DNA of 64,000 nt from Colwellia sp. MB02u-6. GTDB lineage: Bacteria > Pseudomonadota > Gammaproteobacteria > Enterobacterales > Alteromonadaceae. Location of the stretch: the NCBI RefSeq assembly GCF_014077095.1, contig NZ_JACGVG010000038.1, positions 62,001 through 126,000 on the forward strand, in the 5' to 3' direction. Position 1 is the first letter of the stretch. Every line of letters begins with the position of its first letter. Both the position numbers and the translations under genes were made by a program. Positions 35,376 to 45,692 of the stretch are shown here, in pieces. The notes below the pieces were generated by a model, which worked only from the letters and a program-made list of their open reading frames with translations, did not search any database and had not been told where the DNA came from.

Positions 35376-36566
35376 CTATAAATTACTAGTAAGTGGGTTA
35401 TGGATCATTAAATTATTTTTCGCATATTTGAGTAATAATATGCCACATAGGACAATAAAAGCAGTTAAATAAAGTGCCGCGTTATAATTGTTAAATTGCG
35501 CAATTAACGCGACACAATAAAGTGGGGCAACCACTTGCCCAACGCCATAAGCAGCCGTAATCACCCCCATGATAAACACGGGGTTTTTACCGGCTAGTTG
35601 GCCACCAAAATTCATAAACAGTGAAACAAGGCCAATAAAAGTGCCACCGTACAATACGCCACTGAGTAAATTAAGCCATATATTGGCAGAGAAGGTCGGG
35701 ATTAAAATAGCAATTACCTGCAGTGCCATCGCCACCATCATAATATCGATACTATTGTACCTGTGTGCTAAACGCATCCAAATAATGCAAGAAGGAATCC
35801 CCGCTAAACCAACCGCTAACCAAGCATAGCCGCCATACCCGGCTAACCCCGGCAGTGAGTTTACAATGTCAGGAAGAAAGGTCGCTTGTACCACCATGCC
35901 AACACCTTCGGTGAAGTAGGCCAGCGCCAACACAATAACCAGTGGAGTAAATAACGATTTATCAAATTTGTGGCTAATAACCTTGTTCGCACCTTGCTTA
36001 TCAAAACTGAGTATATAGGTGGAATAACAGGCGAATATTACCCCCGCAATCGCTAAAGCTAACCAAGCATGTTGCCAATTGTCACTATAGGTAAAAACAC
36101 TGCGCATGATTAAGTCAGACACCAGTATTGAAAAACCTAAACCACTAAAGTGTATACCCATTGCTTTGGTTTTATTGGTGTTTTGTAGTTTTGACATTAC
36201 GATGGCAGAGCCAACCACTAATGCCATAGCTGCGCCAAAGCCAGCAAATAGGCGAGACAGTAACCAAATAGTATTGTTTTCGGTAAAAGCTAGTAGCAGT
36301 GAGGTGATAACACACAAGGCTAAGCCAATGCGGAAAAATTTCACTTTGGCATGAATATCTTTAATAAAAATAGAGAAAATTGAACCTGATAAATAACCGA
36401 TATAGTTAATTGATGCGAGTACACCAGCAAAAGCAATACTGAGGTGGCTTTCCAGCATGGCTGGGAGTAATGAGGTAAAGGCAAAACGCGCGACACCAAC
36501 ACCAACGACTAAGGCTAGAATGCCAGCCAATAAAATCGCGGCATTGTTATTTCGATCAAGCAACAT
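35376..36566 (-). CDS. MFS transporter, YbfB/YjiJ type
   Basis: A 396-residue protein with twelve predicted helices. VGVGVARFAFTSLLPAML near the N-terminus and GYAWLAVGLAGIPSCIIW are typical of the YbfB/YjiJ branch. The substrate is unknown. ATG at 36566 follows CAGGAATTTAAC, which decides it over a GTG 21 bp upstream. It is divergent from htpG. Confidence 0.88.
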   Translation of the reverse strand: MLLDRNNNAAILLAGILALVVGVGVARFAFTSLLPAMLESHLSIAFAGVLASINYIGYLSGSIFSIFIKDIHAKVKFFRIGLALCVITSLLLAFTENNTIWLLSRLFAGFGAAMALVVGSAIVMSKLQNTNKTKAMGIHFSGLGFSILVSDLIMRSVFTYSDNWQHAWLALAIAGVIFACYSTYILSFDKQGANKVISHKFDKSLFTPLVIVLALAYFTEGVGMVVQATFLPDIVNSLPGLAGYGGYAWLAVGLAGIPSCIIWMRLAHRYNSIDIMMVAMALQVIAILIPTFSANIWLNLLSGVLYGGTFIGLVSLFMNFGGQLAGKNPVFIMGVITAAYGVGQVVAPLYCVALIAQFNNYNAALYLTAFIVLCGILLLKYAKNNLMIHNPLTSNL

Positions 36567-36799
36567 GTTAAATTCCTGTGTTATCACTTGCGGTCAATAC
36601 TGATGAAAGGACAGTAATTGAGCCAATTTTTGTCGTTAGAGCACAGACAAGCTAATGGTCTAATGTAAGGACAGAAGTTACTGAAAGCAAATCATTATTT
36701 GTTATTAAGAGTATATAAAAATAGCGAGAAATAAAACTAAAGCCAAGCAATGATAAAGCCAAACAGAACTATTATCTCTGATGTTTTTTTAATTTTTTG

Positions 36800-36827
36800 C
36801 TTGAAAACCTTATCGCTACCCCCACAT
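36800..36827 (+). promoter_or_regulatory. Heat-shock (sigma-32) promoter of htpG
   Basis: CTTGAAA at 36800-36806, a 13-nt spacer, and CCCCACAT at 36820-36827 match the sigma-32 consensus CTTGAAA-N11-16-CCCCATNT closely. It lies 89 bp upstream of the htpG start. Transcription from it is inferred from the match and the gene's identity. Confidence 0.85.
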
Positions 36828-36915
36828 GTTAACTATCGAGTGAATATTGGATAATGATGTTTAATATTCACGATAAACAATCATTTTAATGCTAGTTAGA
36901 GTAGGAAGTTTCCAG

Positions 36916-38877
36916 ATGTCTGAGACAGGCCAAAAAGAAGTTCACGGTTTTCAAACCGAAGTAAAGCAACTATTGCAGTTGATGATCCACTCACTTTATT
37001 CAAATAAAGAAATATTCTTACGCGAGTTAGTTTCAAACGCTGCTGATGCCGCTGATAAATTACGTTTTAAAGCATTATCGAATGCTGATTTATATGAAGG
37101 TGACGGTGATTTACGTGTGCGTGTAAGTTGCGATAAAGAAAACAATACCCTGACTATTTCTGATAACGGTATTGGTATGACGCATGACCAAATCGTTGAG
37201 CATTTAGGTACTATTGCCAAATCAGGTACTGCTGAATTTTTCTCACAACTTTCTGGTGACCAAGCGTCTGACTCACAATTAATTGGTCAATTTGGTGTCG
37301 GCTTTTACTCAGCATTTATCGTTGCTGACTCGGTCACTGTGCGTTCACGTGCTGCCGGTGTTGATGCTTCGGAAGGTGTTGAGTGGACAAGTGCCGGTGA
37401 AGGTGAATTCACTACCGCTAAAATTGAAAAAACCAACCGTGGTACTGACATTATTCTTCACTTAAAAGAAGAAGAAAGTGAGTATGCTGATGATTGGCGT
37501 TTAAAGACTATTGTCACTAAGTATTCAGACCATATCTCTGTTTCAGTTGAAATGTTAACACCGGAAGTACCGGGTGTTGACGCGATTGAAGAAGTAAAAG
37601 ATGACGAAGGTGAGGTAACAAAACCAGCTGTTGAAGCACGCGATGCTGTTCCTGCTACATGGGAGCCAGTGAACAAAGCCACCGCACTTTGGACACGAGA
37701 AAAATCTGAGATTACTGACGAAGAATATAAAGAGTTTTATAAGCATGTATCACATGACTTCGGTGACCCACTTTTATGGGAACATAATAAAGTAGAAGGT
37801 AAAACTGAATATACTTCATTACTTTACATTCCATCTAAAGCGCCGTTTGATATGCATAACCGTGAGAAACAGCATGGTTTAAAATTATTTGTTCAACGTG
37901 TGTTTATTATGGACGACGCCGAGCAATTCATGCCAAGCTATTTACGTTTTGTAAAAGGCTTATTGGACTCAAATGACTTGCCTTTAAACGTATCACGTGA
38001 AATTTTACAAGATAATAAAATCACTCAAGCCATACGTAAGGGTTGTACTAAACGTGTTTTAAAAATGCTTGAAAAACTGGGCAACAAAGATGCTGAGCAA
38101 TATCAGCTATTCTGGAACGAATTTGGTCAAGTACTAAAAGAAGGTCCAGCAGAAGATTCTTCTAATAAAGATGCTATTGCTAAACTCATGCGTTTTGCTT
38201 CTACTCATGAAGATAACAGCCTGCAAAGTGTTTCACTTGCGCAATACGTTGAACGTATGAAAGAAGGCCAAGATAAAATTTATTATGTCGTTGCTGATAG
38301 TTTTGAAGCGGCTAAAAATAGCCCGCATTTAGAAGTGTTCCGCAAAAAGGGCATTGAAGTATTATTGATGGCTGACCGTATTGATGAATGGTTAGTGAGC
38401 CATTTAACTGAGTTTGATGGTAAGCAATTACAGTCAGTTACCCGTGGTGGTTTAGATTTAGGTGATATGGATGATGCTGAAACGAAAGAAGCACAAGAAA
38501 AACTTGAGCAAGAATTCGACTCAGTTGTTATTCGTATAAAAGCAGCGCTTGCAGGTAAAGCCAAAGACGTTAAAATCTCACAACGCTTAACCGATTCACC
38601 TGCTTGTATTGTTGCTGATGAACATGATATGAGTAGCCAAATGATGAAGTTGATGCAATCAGTGGGTCAAGAAGTACCAGATTCATTGCCAATTTTTGAA
38701 ATTAACGCTGAGCATGACTTGATCAAGCATGTTGCTGAAGAGCAAGACGATGAAAAGTTCACACAATGGACTGAAGTTTTATTTGAACAAGCCATGTTAG
38801 CAGAGCGGGGCAGTTTGAAAGACCCAGCAACTTTTGTTGCCCGTTTGAACAAACTAATGTTGAGCCTAACTAAATAA
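36916..38877 (+). CDS. htpG: Hsp90-family chaperone HtpG
   Basis: A 653-residue Hsp90. The N-terminal ATPase domain (about residues 1-220) has [22 protein letters not shown] and [11 protein letters not shown]; the middle domain starts after a charged insertion ([20 protein letters not shown]) and includes [11 protein letters not shown] and [11 protein letters not shown]; the C-terminal dimerisation domain follows. It folds and stabilises proteins under heat stress. ATG at 36916 is preceded by TAGGAAG and matches the usual N-terminus; an ATG nine codons upstream is less likely. A heat-shock promoter and terminator frame it. Confidence 0.97.
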   Translation: MSETGQKEVHGFQTEVKQLLQLMIHSLYSNKEIFLRELVSNAADAADKLRFKALSNADLYEGDGDLRVRVSCDKENNTLTISDNGIGMTHDQIVEHLGTIAKSGTAEFFSQLSGDQASDSQLIGQFGVGFYSAFIVADSVTVRSRAAGVDASEGVEWTSAGEGEFTTAKIEKTNRGTDIILHLKEEESEYADDWRLKTIVTKYSDHISVSVEMLTPEVPGVDAIEEVKDDEGEVTKPAVEARDAVPATWEPVNKATALWTREKSEITDEEYKEFYKHVSHDFGDPLLWEHNKVEGKTEYTSLLYIPSKAPFDMHNREKQHGLKLFVQRVFIMDDAEQFMPSYLRFVKGLLDSNDLPLNVSREILQDNKITQAIRKGCTKRVLKMLEKLGNKDAEQYQLFWNEFGQVLKEGPAEDSSNKDAIAKLMRFASTHEDNSLQSVSLAQYVERMKEGQDKIYYVVADSFEAAKNSPHLEVFRKKGIEVLLMADRIDEWLVSHLTEFDGKQLQSVTRGGLDLGDMDDAETKEAQEKLEQEFDSVVIRIKAALAGKAKDVKISQRLTDSPACIVADEHDMSSQMMKLMQSVGQEVPDSLPIFEINAEHDLIKHVAEEQDDEKFTQWTEVLFEQAMLAERGSLKDPATFVARLNKLMLSLTK

Positions 38878-38944
38878 ACTACAGCTAGGTTAAATAATGA
38901 TCTAGGTCATATTATCATCCGACTATCATTAGACTTTAGTCAAA

Positions 38945-38970
38945 AAAAGGAGCTTTTTAGCTCCTTTTTT
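38945..38970 (+). terminator. Rho-independent terminator of htpG
   Basis: A stem AAAGGAGCT / AGCTCCTTT with a short TTTT loop is followed by a run of T (TTTTTTGTTTTTTT). It is 65 bp after the htpG stop. Confidence 0.92.
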
Positions 38971-39070
38971 GTTTTTTTGCACCGCTTGCTACTTGTTTGA
39001 AGCCCTTTGAATATGTATAGTGTTTGCTCTTTCACAATACTAATTCATTAATTAAATAGGGTTATACTAA

Positions 39071-39715
<645 letters not shown>

Positions 39716-39760
39716 GTTAATATCATAAGTTAAGCACTGAATGCTAAGTTATTAAATATG

Positions 39761-39785
39761 AAGCTCGCTCATGCGAGCTTTTTTA
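39761..39785 (+). terminator. Rho-independent terminator of adk
   Basis: AAGCTCGC / GCGAGCTT with a TCAT loop and a following T-run, 46 bp after the adk stop. Confidence 0.93.
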
Positions 39786-39837
39786 TGTTTAGTATGAAGG
39801 GGTGTTTTTTTGTGCCAAACAAAACCTAAAGCTTTAT

Positions 39838-39979
39838 GTAGGCTGGACTTTAGTTCATCAGGTTAAATGAAATTTAACTTTCTTTGCTATCAGACCGACA
39901 AAGTAAAACCTGCTGCAGATGTTTGTTGCTGATCTAATTAAGAGTTCGCTTACAGTTGACGGACTAAAGTCCGACCTAC
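39838..39979. repeat. MITE/REP-like element, copy 2
   Basis: 142 bp bounded by nearly perfect 23-bp inverted ends: the left contains GGCTGGACTTTAGTTCATCA and the right TGACGGACTAAAGTCCGACC. The interior has TTAAATGAAATTTAAC and CCTGCTGCAGATGTTT. No coding capacity. Copy 3 lies 61 bp further right in the same orientation. Confidence 0.88.
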
Positions 39980-40040
39980 AAAAAATCACAAAAATAAAAA
40001 GACAATTTCCCAGCGCTATATTTTCACCCATAGGCTTTAT

Positions 40041-40184
40041 GCAGGGTGGACTTTAGTCCATCAGGTTAAATGAAATTTAACTTTTTTTGCTATCAAGACC
40101 GACAAAAGTAAAACCTGCTGCAGATGTTTATTGCTGCTCTAATTAACAGTTCGCTTAGAGTTGACGGACTAAAGTCCGACCTAC
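40041..40184. repeat. MITE/REP-like element, copy 3
   Basis: 144 bp, about 90% like copy 2, with ends GGTGGACTTTAGTCCATCA and TGACGGACTAAAGTCCGACC. Both are followed by AAAAAATCAC, so the repeated unit extends slightly beyond the TIR. The 610-bp gap 39716-40325 holds the adk terminator and these two copies, nothing else. Confidence 0.88.
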
Positions 40185-40325
40185 AAAAAAATCACAAAAC
40201 AATTCCTCCGGGCTACATTGTTACCCTTAGGCAAGGTTGGTGAGAATGAACGGTGATATAGCTGATAAAAGCTACCTAGTGCTTAAACCCTTGCTAAAGC
40301 GTTAACGCTACCTTTATTACATGCT

Positions 40326-40793
40326 TTAATGGGTTTTTAGCATACCAATATGGGGAATGTCATCTTCTAAATACATTTCACTGACACGTTCAAAACCGTG
40401 CTGATTATAGTACTTCTCTAAATGTTCTTGAGCTGATATTTTCACTATGTCATTTGGGAAAAACTTCAGGCATTCAACTAAACCAACTCGCATTAGTTCG
40501 TGGCCAAGTCCTATACCACGAGCACATGAGGCAGTAACGACACGACCCATACTAATGTTATCTGAATAGGTTAAGCCCTTGGGTAAAATACGTAAATATG
40601 CGGTCATAACACCGTTTTGATAGCAAAATAGATGTTGTGTTTTTGGGTGGCGATCGTGATCATCTAAGTCAGGATAAAAACAGCTTTGCTCAACAACAAA
40701 AATATCAATTCGTAATTTTAATAAATCGTATAATTCATCATTAGTTAGTTGCGAGAAAGTTTTATTCTGCCAGTTTAAGCCATTGTTTTTCAT
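40326..40793 (-). CDS. elaA: ElaA-like GNAT acetyltransferase
   Basis: A 155-residue GNAT protein with ElaA signatures LLKLRIDIFVVEQSCFYPDL and DLDDHDRHPKTQHL (about residues 20-55), then MGRVVTASCARGIGLGHELM (acetyl-CoA loop) and YYNQHGFERVSEMYLEDDIPH. The substrate is unknown. ATG at 40793 starts 4 bp after the stop of the upstream signalling gene. An upstream GTG (40808) within that gene is an alternative. Confidence 0.88.
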   Translation of the reverse strand: MKNNGLNWQNKTFSQLTNDELYDLLKLRIDIFVVEQSCFYPDLDDHDRHPKTQHLFCYQNGVMTAYLRILPKGLTYSDNISMGRVVTASCARGIGLGHELMRVGLVECLKFFPNDIVKISAQEHLEKYYNQHGFERVSEMYLEDDIPHIGMLKTH

Positions 40794-40797
40794 TTTT

Positions 40798-42480
40798 TTA
40801 AAATTCACTTTTTTCGTTATTACCGTTAATTAAGAATTGTTCAAAATCTTTTTTCAGTAGAGGTTTTGATAATAAATATCCTTGGCCAAAAGTGCAACCG
40901 GCTGTAGCTAACAACTGTCGTTGTTGCGCGGTTTCAATCCCTTCAGCAATCACTTCTATATTAAGCTTATCCGCCATGACAATGATGGCTTCGCATAGTG
41001 CCATATCATTGTTATCTGATGACATGCCCTTGACGAAACTTTGATCAATTTTTATGTAATCAACCGAGAAGTTTTTAAGATATGAAAATGAGCAGTAACC
41101 GGTGCCAAAGTCATCGATGGCAATCACCACACCTTGTTGCCTAATATCAGCAATAATATTATCCACTAGGACATTACTTTCCATTAGCAGGCTTTCAGTG
41201 ATCTCAATGGTCAACGCGTGGCTAGGGATGTTGTGTTGCTTTAATTGCTCAATCCAGTTTAAAATTTGTTTGTTGTGATTTTTATACTGAACAGCAGAGG
41301 TATTAATACTGATTTGTAAATTTTCGCAATATGTCCCTCGCCATAACTTTAGGTCCTGTAAAACCTGTTGGAATACCCACTCGCTTAATTCAATAATCAA
41401 TCCAGTTTCTTCAGCAATCGGAATGAAATCTAACGGTGAAACAAGGCCTTTTTTTGGGTGCTGCCAACGAATTAATGCTTCTGCTTTATAAGTGTTATTA
41501 TTTTTTAAATTTACAATTGGTTGATAAACAATAAAAAATTGCCGTTCTTTTACCGCGATGCGCAGGTCTTGAATTAATTGCATACGTTTGAGGAAGTTTG
41601 TACGCATACTATCAGTAAAGTAATGCATGGTATTACGACCTTTTACTTTGGCGCTATACATAGCGTGATCAGCATTTTTCAGTAATTGGTTAATATTGTC
41701 GGCATCATTAGGATAAATTGCCACACCAATACTGGCAGTACAATATATTTCTTTTTCTTCAAAAAGATATGGCTTAGCTAAAGCGGTTAATATTCTCTTA
41801 CCAAGAATTTCTATGTTTTTAACACCATTAGTATTGGTTAGCACAATGATAAATTCATCACCCCCTATCCTAGCTATAATATCACTTTCTCTGAGAGAAT
41901 TTTTAATGCGTTTTGAGGTTTCTACCAGCAAAGCATCACCAGTGCTATGGCCTAAAGAGTCATTTACATCTTTAAAGTTATCAATATCTAGCATGGCAAT
42001 AGTAAATTGGGTATTTTCACGTTTCGCCTTTTTAAGTATATTGACTATATATTCGTTCACTAAGCTGCGATTGGGTAATTGTGTTAAATGGTCAAAATTG
42101 GCTTGATGCCAAATCAGTTGATCTACCTTTTCTCGTTCGATTGCAATGCGAGACAAACTGGCAAATTGTTCGATTAACCTAAAATCTTTTGTTGTTGGAG
42201 AGGTTGGTTTTTCAAAATATATGGCAAATGTACCTATCACTTTACCTCGGTTGTTGATAATAGGCTCTGACCAACAGCTGGATAGATTTGCTTTTTTTGC
42301 TAACTCTGACCATTGCGCCCAATAAGGATGAGTGGCGATATCTATCACGGTAACTCTTTTGCCGATATAGGCGGAGGTACCGCATGAGCCTACTCCTTGA
42401 CCTATCACTAGACCTTCGATGGCTTGATTGTAAAAATCTGGCAAACTCGGTGCGGCCCCTAACGTAAGATTTTTTTTGTT
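40798..42480 (-). CDS. GAF (part)-GGDEF-EAL portion of a frameshifted signalling gene
   Basis: Downstream part of a gene split by a one-base frameshift. It reads from the end of a GAF domain (PDFYNQAIEGLVIGQGVGSC) through GGDEF (about residues 115-270, intact IARIGGDEFIIVL) to EAL (about 285-535, intact KAEALIRWQHP, TIEITESLL, DDFGTGYCS, AEGIETAQQ). Both sites look active. The frame is open up to the A8 run near 42472-42479, and the apparent TTG start at 42444 is only where the frame can be counted as open. With the upstream part it makes a membrane-anchored cyclic-di-GMP enzyme; either half alone would lack the TM sensor or the catalytic domains. Confidence 0.9.
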   Translation of the reverse strand, partial: NKKNLTLGAAPSLPDFYNQAIEGLVIGQGVGSCGTSAYIGKRVTVIDIATHPYWAQWSELAKKANLSSCWSEPIINNRGKVIGTFAIYFEKPTSPTTKDFRLIEQFASLSRIAIEREKVDQLIWHQANFDHLTQLPNRSLVNEYIVNILKKAKRENTQFTIAMLDIDNFKDVNDSLGHSTGDALLVETSKRIKNSLRESDIIARIGGDEFIIVLTNTNGVKNIEILGKRILTALAKPYLFEEKEIYCTASIGVAIYPNDADNINQLLKNADHAMYSAKVKGRNTMHYFTDSMRTNFLKRMQLIQDLRIAVKERQFFIVYQPIVNLKNNNTYKAEALIRWQHPKKGLVSPLDFIPIAEETGLIIELSEWVFQQVLQDLKLWRGTYCENLQISINTSAVQYKNHNKQILNWIEQLKQHNIPSHALTIEITESLLMESNVLVDNIIADIRQQGVVIAIDDFGTGYCSFSYLKNFSVDYIKIDQSFVKGMSSDNNDMALCEAIIVMADKLNIEVIAEGIETAQQRQLLATAGCTFGQGYLLSKPLLKKDFEQFLINGNNEKSEF

Positions 42481-43106
42481 TTATCAAGCAATAATATACT
42501 GCACATAGCATCAGGATTTTCATTTTCGACAGCTTTGACAATCGCGTCCAATACATCAGATAGCTTGGCAGAACATGCAATAAGCTCTAAAATTTTATTA
42601 CGTAAGAGGTTGAATTTTTCATTTTCTATGAACTTCTTATTTTCTTTTTCTATATATTTAGAAAATACAAAAGCACAAATAAGAGTTAAAATTAGTGTTA
42701 TCACAACTCGACTGAAGGTGAAACTATCGAATTGGTTATAGGTTAATGAACAAGATATTAATATGAACGTAAGGCTAAGCAGCAAAGCAAGTAAGGGCTT
42801 CATCAAATAAAAAGAAAAGATGATGGCGGGATATAACCAGTAAATAACACTGATACCTTTTATGTACACAGCTATCATTGTAATAATGAAAATGAAGATG
42901 GTTACTATTTTGCTATATAATTCAACATTCCTTGTGTACCAAACACCCAGAAATGTGCCGACCATTACAGAAACTGCCAACAAGTCGACAATCATGTGTG
43001 CCAGATTGTCGTCATTAATGCTAGCAATAAGCAGTGGGAAAACAGTTAGGCCAGTGATGCCAGTTATGGAGAGTAATATTTTTTCTTTTAATGTACGTTG
43101 CAACAT
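42459..43106 (-). CDS. Membrane sensor plus GAF start of the same frameshifted signalling gene
   Basis: 215 codons with a MASE-like block of about five hydrophobic helices (about residues 10-165), a short linker, and LLRNKILELIACSAKLSDVLDA, the start of a GAF domain that continues in the other frame. It ends LDKTKKILR and a stop, just past a run of eight A. Adding one base there gives LDKTKKNLTLGAAPSLPDFY, continuous with the downstream part and with normal GAF sequence. It is a truncated product unless the shift is corrected in the RNA or is a sequence error. Confidence 0.85.
   Translation of the reverse strand: MLQRTLKEKILLSITGITGLTVFPLLIASINDDNLAHMIVDLLAVSVMVGTFLGVWYTRNVELYSKIVTIFIFIITMIAVYIKGISVIYWLYPAIIFSFYLMKPLLALLLSLTFILISCSLTYNQFDSFTFSRVVITLILTLICAFVFSKYIEKENKKFIENEKFNLLRNKILELIACSAKLSDVLDAIVKAVENENPDAMCSILLLDKTKKILR
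42472..42479 (-). other. A8 homopolymer (slippery) site at the frameshift
   Basis: On the minus strand the mRNA reads AC-AAAAAAAA-TC. A -1 slip or one extra A joins the membrane/GAF frame to the GAF-GGDEF-EAL frame exactly. A-AAA-AAA is a classical slippery heptamer. Whether this is a programmed shift, phase variation, a mutation or a sequencing error cannot be decided from one sequence. Confidence 0.6.
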
Positions 43107-43356
43107 TTTTATTACCGCATCATATTATAAATGAATAAAAATTCTATTTTAAGTGATTAAAATAACATAAAAAGAGTTTATGAATATTTATTAGATTAAC
43201 CGTTTAGTGCGTTAATTGACATACATTATTAAGCAAAAGACTTAATGTATTTTCTAGCCATTACTATTACATTAGCTGAAGAATTTTTTTTGCCTCTACT
43301 TAATGAAAGTTATTGTTTTTATTTGAATTATATAAAATATTCAAAAGGTAATTCAG

Positions 43357-43444
43357 GGTTAATTAAAGGTTAGCTAAGGGTTATTAGGTGATTAGTTAAA
43401 GGTTAATTAAGGGTTAATTAAAGGTTAATTAAAGGTTAATTAAG
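43357..43444. repeat. Tandem 11-bp repeat GGTTAATTAA(A/G)
   Basis: Four head-to-tail units at 43401-43411, 43412-43422, 43423-43433 and 43434-43444 differ only in the last base; degenerate copies extend back to 43357. There are no spacers, so this is not a CRISPR array. It lies upstream of the frameshifted signalling gene, far from its start. Confidence 0.85.
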
Positions 43445-44175
43445 GGTTGGTGGAATGTAGAATTTTCTTTGTATATGCCTTATATACACCAGCAAATTTG
43501 AACATTAAACACGGCGACGATGTTAACAAAAAATGACTAGTTAAAGTCGAAGATCTTGCAATTAATCGATGTTGATTATGTTTGTTTATCAAAAATAGCG
43601 CCCACGCGCTTTTGATTGAAATAATCAATTATTTATTGTTTGTATTGATGTTGAGTTCTGGGTATTCAGTATTCTAAGTTTTTTTATGGTGATTTGGTCA
43701 AGAATCAAAATATAGTCTAACGCTAGTATATCGGGTTCAAGTTCTCTTGGTAAACTGTGGTTCTAACCTTTGATGCTCTATAATTTTTTCACATTGTAAG
43801 TCTTTTAAGTGTGAGTAATAATATAAGATACTGCTTAATCAAATAATATTTCCCAATCCTTAGCGATGCTTTACAAGCAATATAAAATATGACTTTGAAT
43901 TATATTACACATTTTTAGCTAGTACCTGACTGTTTTTGGAAAGTTTTTAGCGCTGCTATAGTCAGTAAGTAATTGATTTAATTATTGATCGATAAAATAA
44001 TGTCAGCGTGATATGAGCTTTTAGTCAGTGGAAGATATTTACCTAGTAGACTTGAAGTTTTGGCGGTATTTCTTTCATTACTTATAACGGACTCACCTGA
44101 CTGAAGATAAATTTCACAAAATTATTACCCACTTTTACAAGTAAAAATACCTCAAGGCAGTAGTATTGTTCTCAA

Positions 44176-44197
44176 GCCCAATAATCAACTATTGGGC
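44176..44197. terminator. Hairpin downstream of the his operon
   Basis: GCCCAATA / TATTGGGC with a 6-nt loop lies about 90 bp past the hisIE stop. The T-run is weak on either strand, so it is a possible terminator of the operon. Confidence 0.5.
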
Positions 44198-44286
44198 CAT
44201 TTAACGCCTGCCTTGATTTATTTCTTATGATCATCAATAGCAGAAATACCAATAAACCTTGGTCATAGCGTGCTATTAGTTGTCAT

Positions 44287-44910
44287 TTACTTTTTTTGAT
44301 GCCTTGATTGCAATACCGCCATCACTTCACTTAGGTTAATGTTTTGATCTTGAAGCAGCACTAAGGTGTGATAAAACAAATCGGCACATTCACCTAATAA
44401 ATCTTCTTTGGTTTCAGCAACAGCAGCTAACGCCACTTCCACACCTTCTTCGCCCACTTTTTGCGCAATTTTGGTCGTACCGCGGGAAAATAAATGGGCG
44501 GTGTAACTGTCTTCTGGCGCGTCATTTTTACGACTAGCAATCACTTGTTCAAGTTGACTGAGAAAGTTTTGTTGGCTAATGGCTTGTTCAGGAAAGCAAG
44601 ATTCTGTGCCTAAATGACAAGTAGGACCTTGCGGTTGGCAGGCAATGAGCAGGCTGTCTTGATCGCAATCAGTGACTACTTGGCTAACCTTTAAATAGTT
44701 ACCACTGGTTTCACCTTTGCACCAAAGTGCTTGTTTAGCGCGGCTATAAAATGTGGCTAAGCCAGAGTCTAAAGTTTGCTCTAAAGCCTCAAGATTCATA
44801 TAGCCTTGCATTAAAACAGCACCGGTATCTTGATGCTGAATAATGGCTGGGATCATGCCCGTCATTTTATCCCATGCCAATTGGCTAACATTGTCTTGTG
44901 TAATTAGCAT
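44287..44910 (-). CDS. hisI: Phosphoribosyl-AMP cyclohydrolase / phosphoribosyl-ATP pyrophosphatase
   Basis: A 207-residue HisIE fusion. The N-terminal HisI domain (about residues 8-110) has [25 protein letters not shown] and CHLGTESCF, the zinc-binding cysteines; the C-terminal HisE domain (about 115-200) has [13 protein letters not shown] and [10 protein letters not shown]. It catalyses the second and third steps of histidine synthesis. It overlaps hisF by 7 bp and is the last gene of the operon. Confidence 0.97.
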   Translation of the reverse strand: MLITQDNVSQLAWDKMTGMIPAIIQHQDTGAVLMQGYMNLEALEQTLDSGLATFYSRAKQALWCKGETSGNYLKVSQVVTDCDQDSLLIACQPQGPTCHLGTESCFPEQAISQQNFLSQLEQVIASRKNDAPEDSYTAHLFSRGTTKIAQKVGEEGVEVALAAVAETKEDLLGECADLFYHTLVLLQDQNINLSEVMAVLQSRHQKK

Positions 44911-45692
44911 AATCTGATCTCAACTTTTTCATTTTTAAGGGTTTGCTTTAATTCATCCATCGCTATAATAGCTTTGTGGAAAACACTAGCAGCGAGCGCG
45001 CCGTCAACATCAGCTTGCTGAAAAACATCAACAAAATGTGATATTTTACCAGCACCACCTGAAGCGATTAACGGCACATTACACAGTTTACGCACTTGGC
45101 TAAGTTGTTTAATATCATAACCTTGGCGAACACCGTCTTGATTCATACAATTAAGTACAATCTCACCAGCGCCCAATCTTTGTACTTCTTGGATCCAATC
45201 TAGGGTGCGCCATTTAGTTTTTTGTGTCCGGGTTTCATCGCCGGTAAATTGGTAAACTTGGTATTCACCCGCACCATTATTAGCGTCTTGATTAAAAAAG
45301 CTATCAACGCCAACCACAATACACTGCTGACCAAAAATATCGGCTAATCGAGATATTAAGCTTGGGTCTCTTAACGCCGGTGAATTAATGGATATTTTAT
45401 CCGCACCCATCATTAAAATTTGCTTTGCATCTTCTTCAGTTTTTATACCACCGGCAACACAAAAGGGAATGTCGATAACTTGAGCAATGCGACTAACCCA
45501 GCTTTTGTCTACTACACGGTCATCTGAGCTGGCAGTAATATCATAGAAAACCAGCTCGTCGGCACCCGCTTGTGCATACTTTTGCGCGAGCGGTACGATG
45601 TCGCCAATAATTTCATGGTTACGAAATTGTACACCTTTTACCACTTTACCATCGCGAACATCAAGACAAGGAATTATGCGTTTGGCCAGCAT
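44904..45692 (-). CDS. hisF: Imidazole glycerol phosphate synthase, cyclase subunit
   Basis: A 262-residue (beta/alpha)8 protein starting [20 protein letters not shown]. Catalytic Asp is in PCLDV and VVGVDSF; the phosphate sites include GGI and ASGGAGKI. With HisH it makes imidazole glycerol phosphate and AICAR. The start lies 19 bp inside hisA, so the two are translationally coupled. A few extra residues ([12 protein letters not shown]) are a mild family variation. Confidence 0.97.
   Translation of the reverse strand: MLAKRIIPCLDVRDGKVVKGVQFRNHEIIGDIVPLAQKYAQAGADELVFYDITASSDDRVVDKSWVSRIAQVIDIPFCVAGGIKTEEDAKQILMMGADKISINSPALRDPSLISRLADIFGQQCIVVGVDSFFNQDANNGAGEYQVYQFTGDETRTQKTKWRTLDWIQEVQRLGAGEIVLNCMNQDGVRQGYDIKQLSQVRKLCNVPLIASGGAGKISHFVDVFQQADVDGALAASVFHKAIIAMDELKQTLKNEKVEIRLC

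Larger units (their letters stand above)
43107..44286. other. 1.2-kb gap with tandem repeat, no gene
   Basis: Very AT-rich. It contains the GGTTAATTAA repeat and a hairpin near the his end. On the plus strand about 44031-44130 reads VDLKFWRYFFHYL and RTHLTEDKFHKIITHFYK around a stop, which could be a remnant of a lost gene but is not identifiable. Confidence 0.4.

Noticed and set aside
40041-40184. Small RNA gene in the TIR repeat
   Set aside because: The repeat could fold as RNA, but no promoter or terminator is visible and the TIR ends explain it better as a mobile repeat.
43357-43444. CRISPR-like array
   Set aside because: Units are 11 bp and directly joined with no spacers, and no cas genes are near.
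43440-43628. 62-codon minus-strand frame
   Set aside because: Starts in AT-rich DNA without ribosome site and ends in the tandem repeat.
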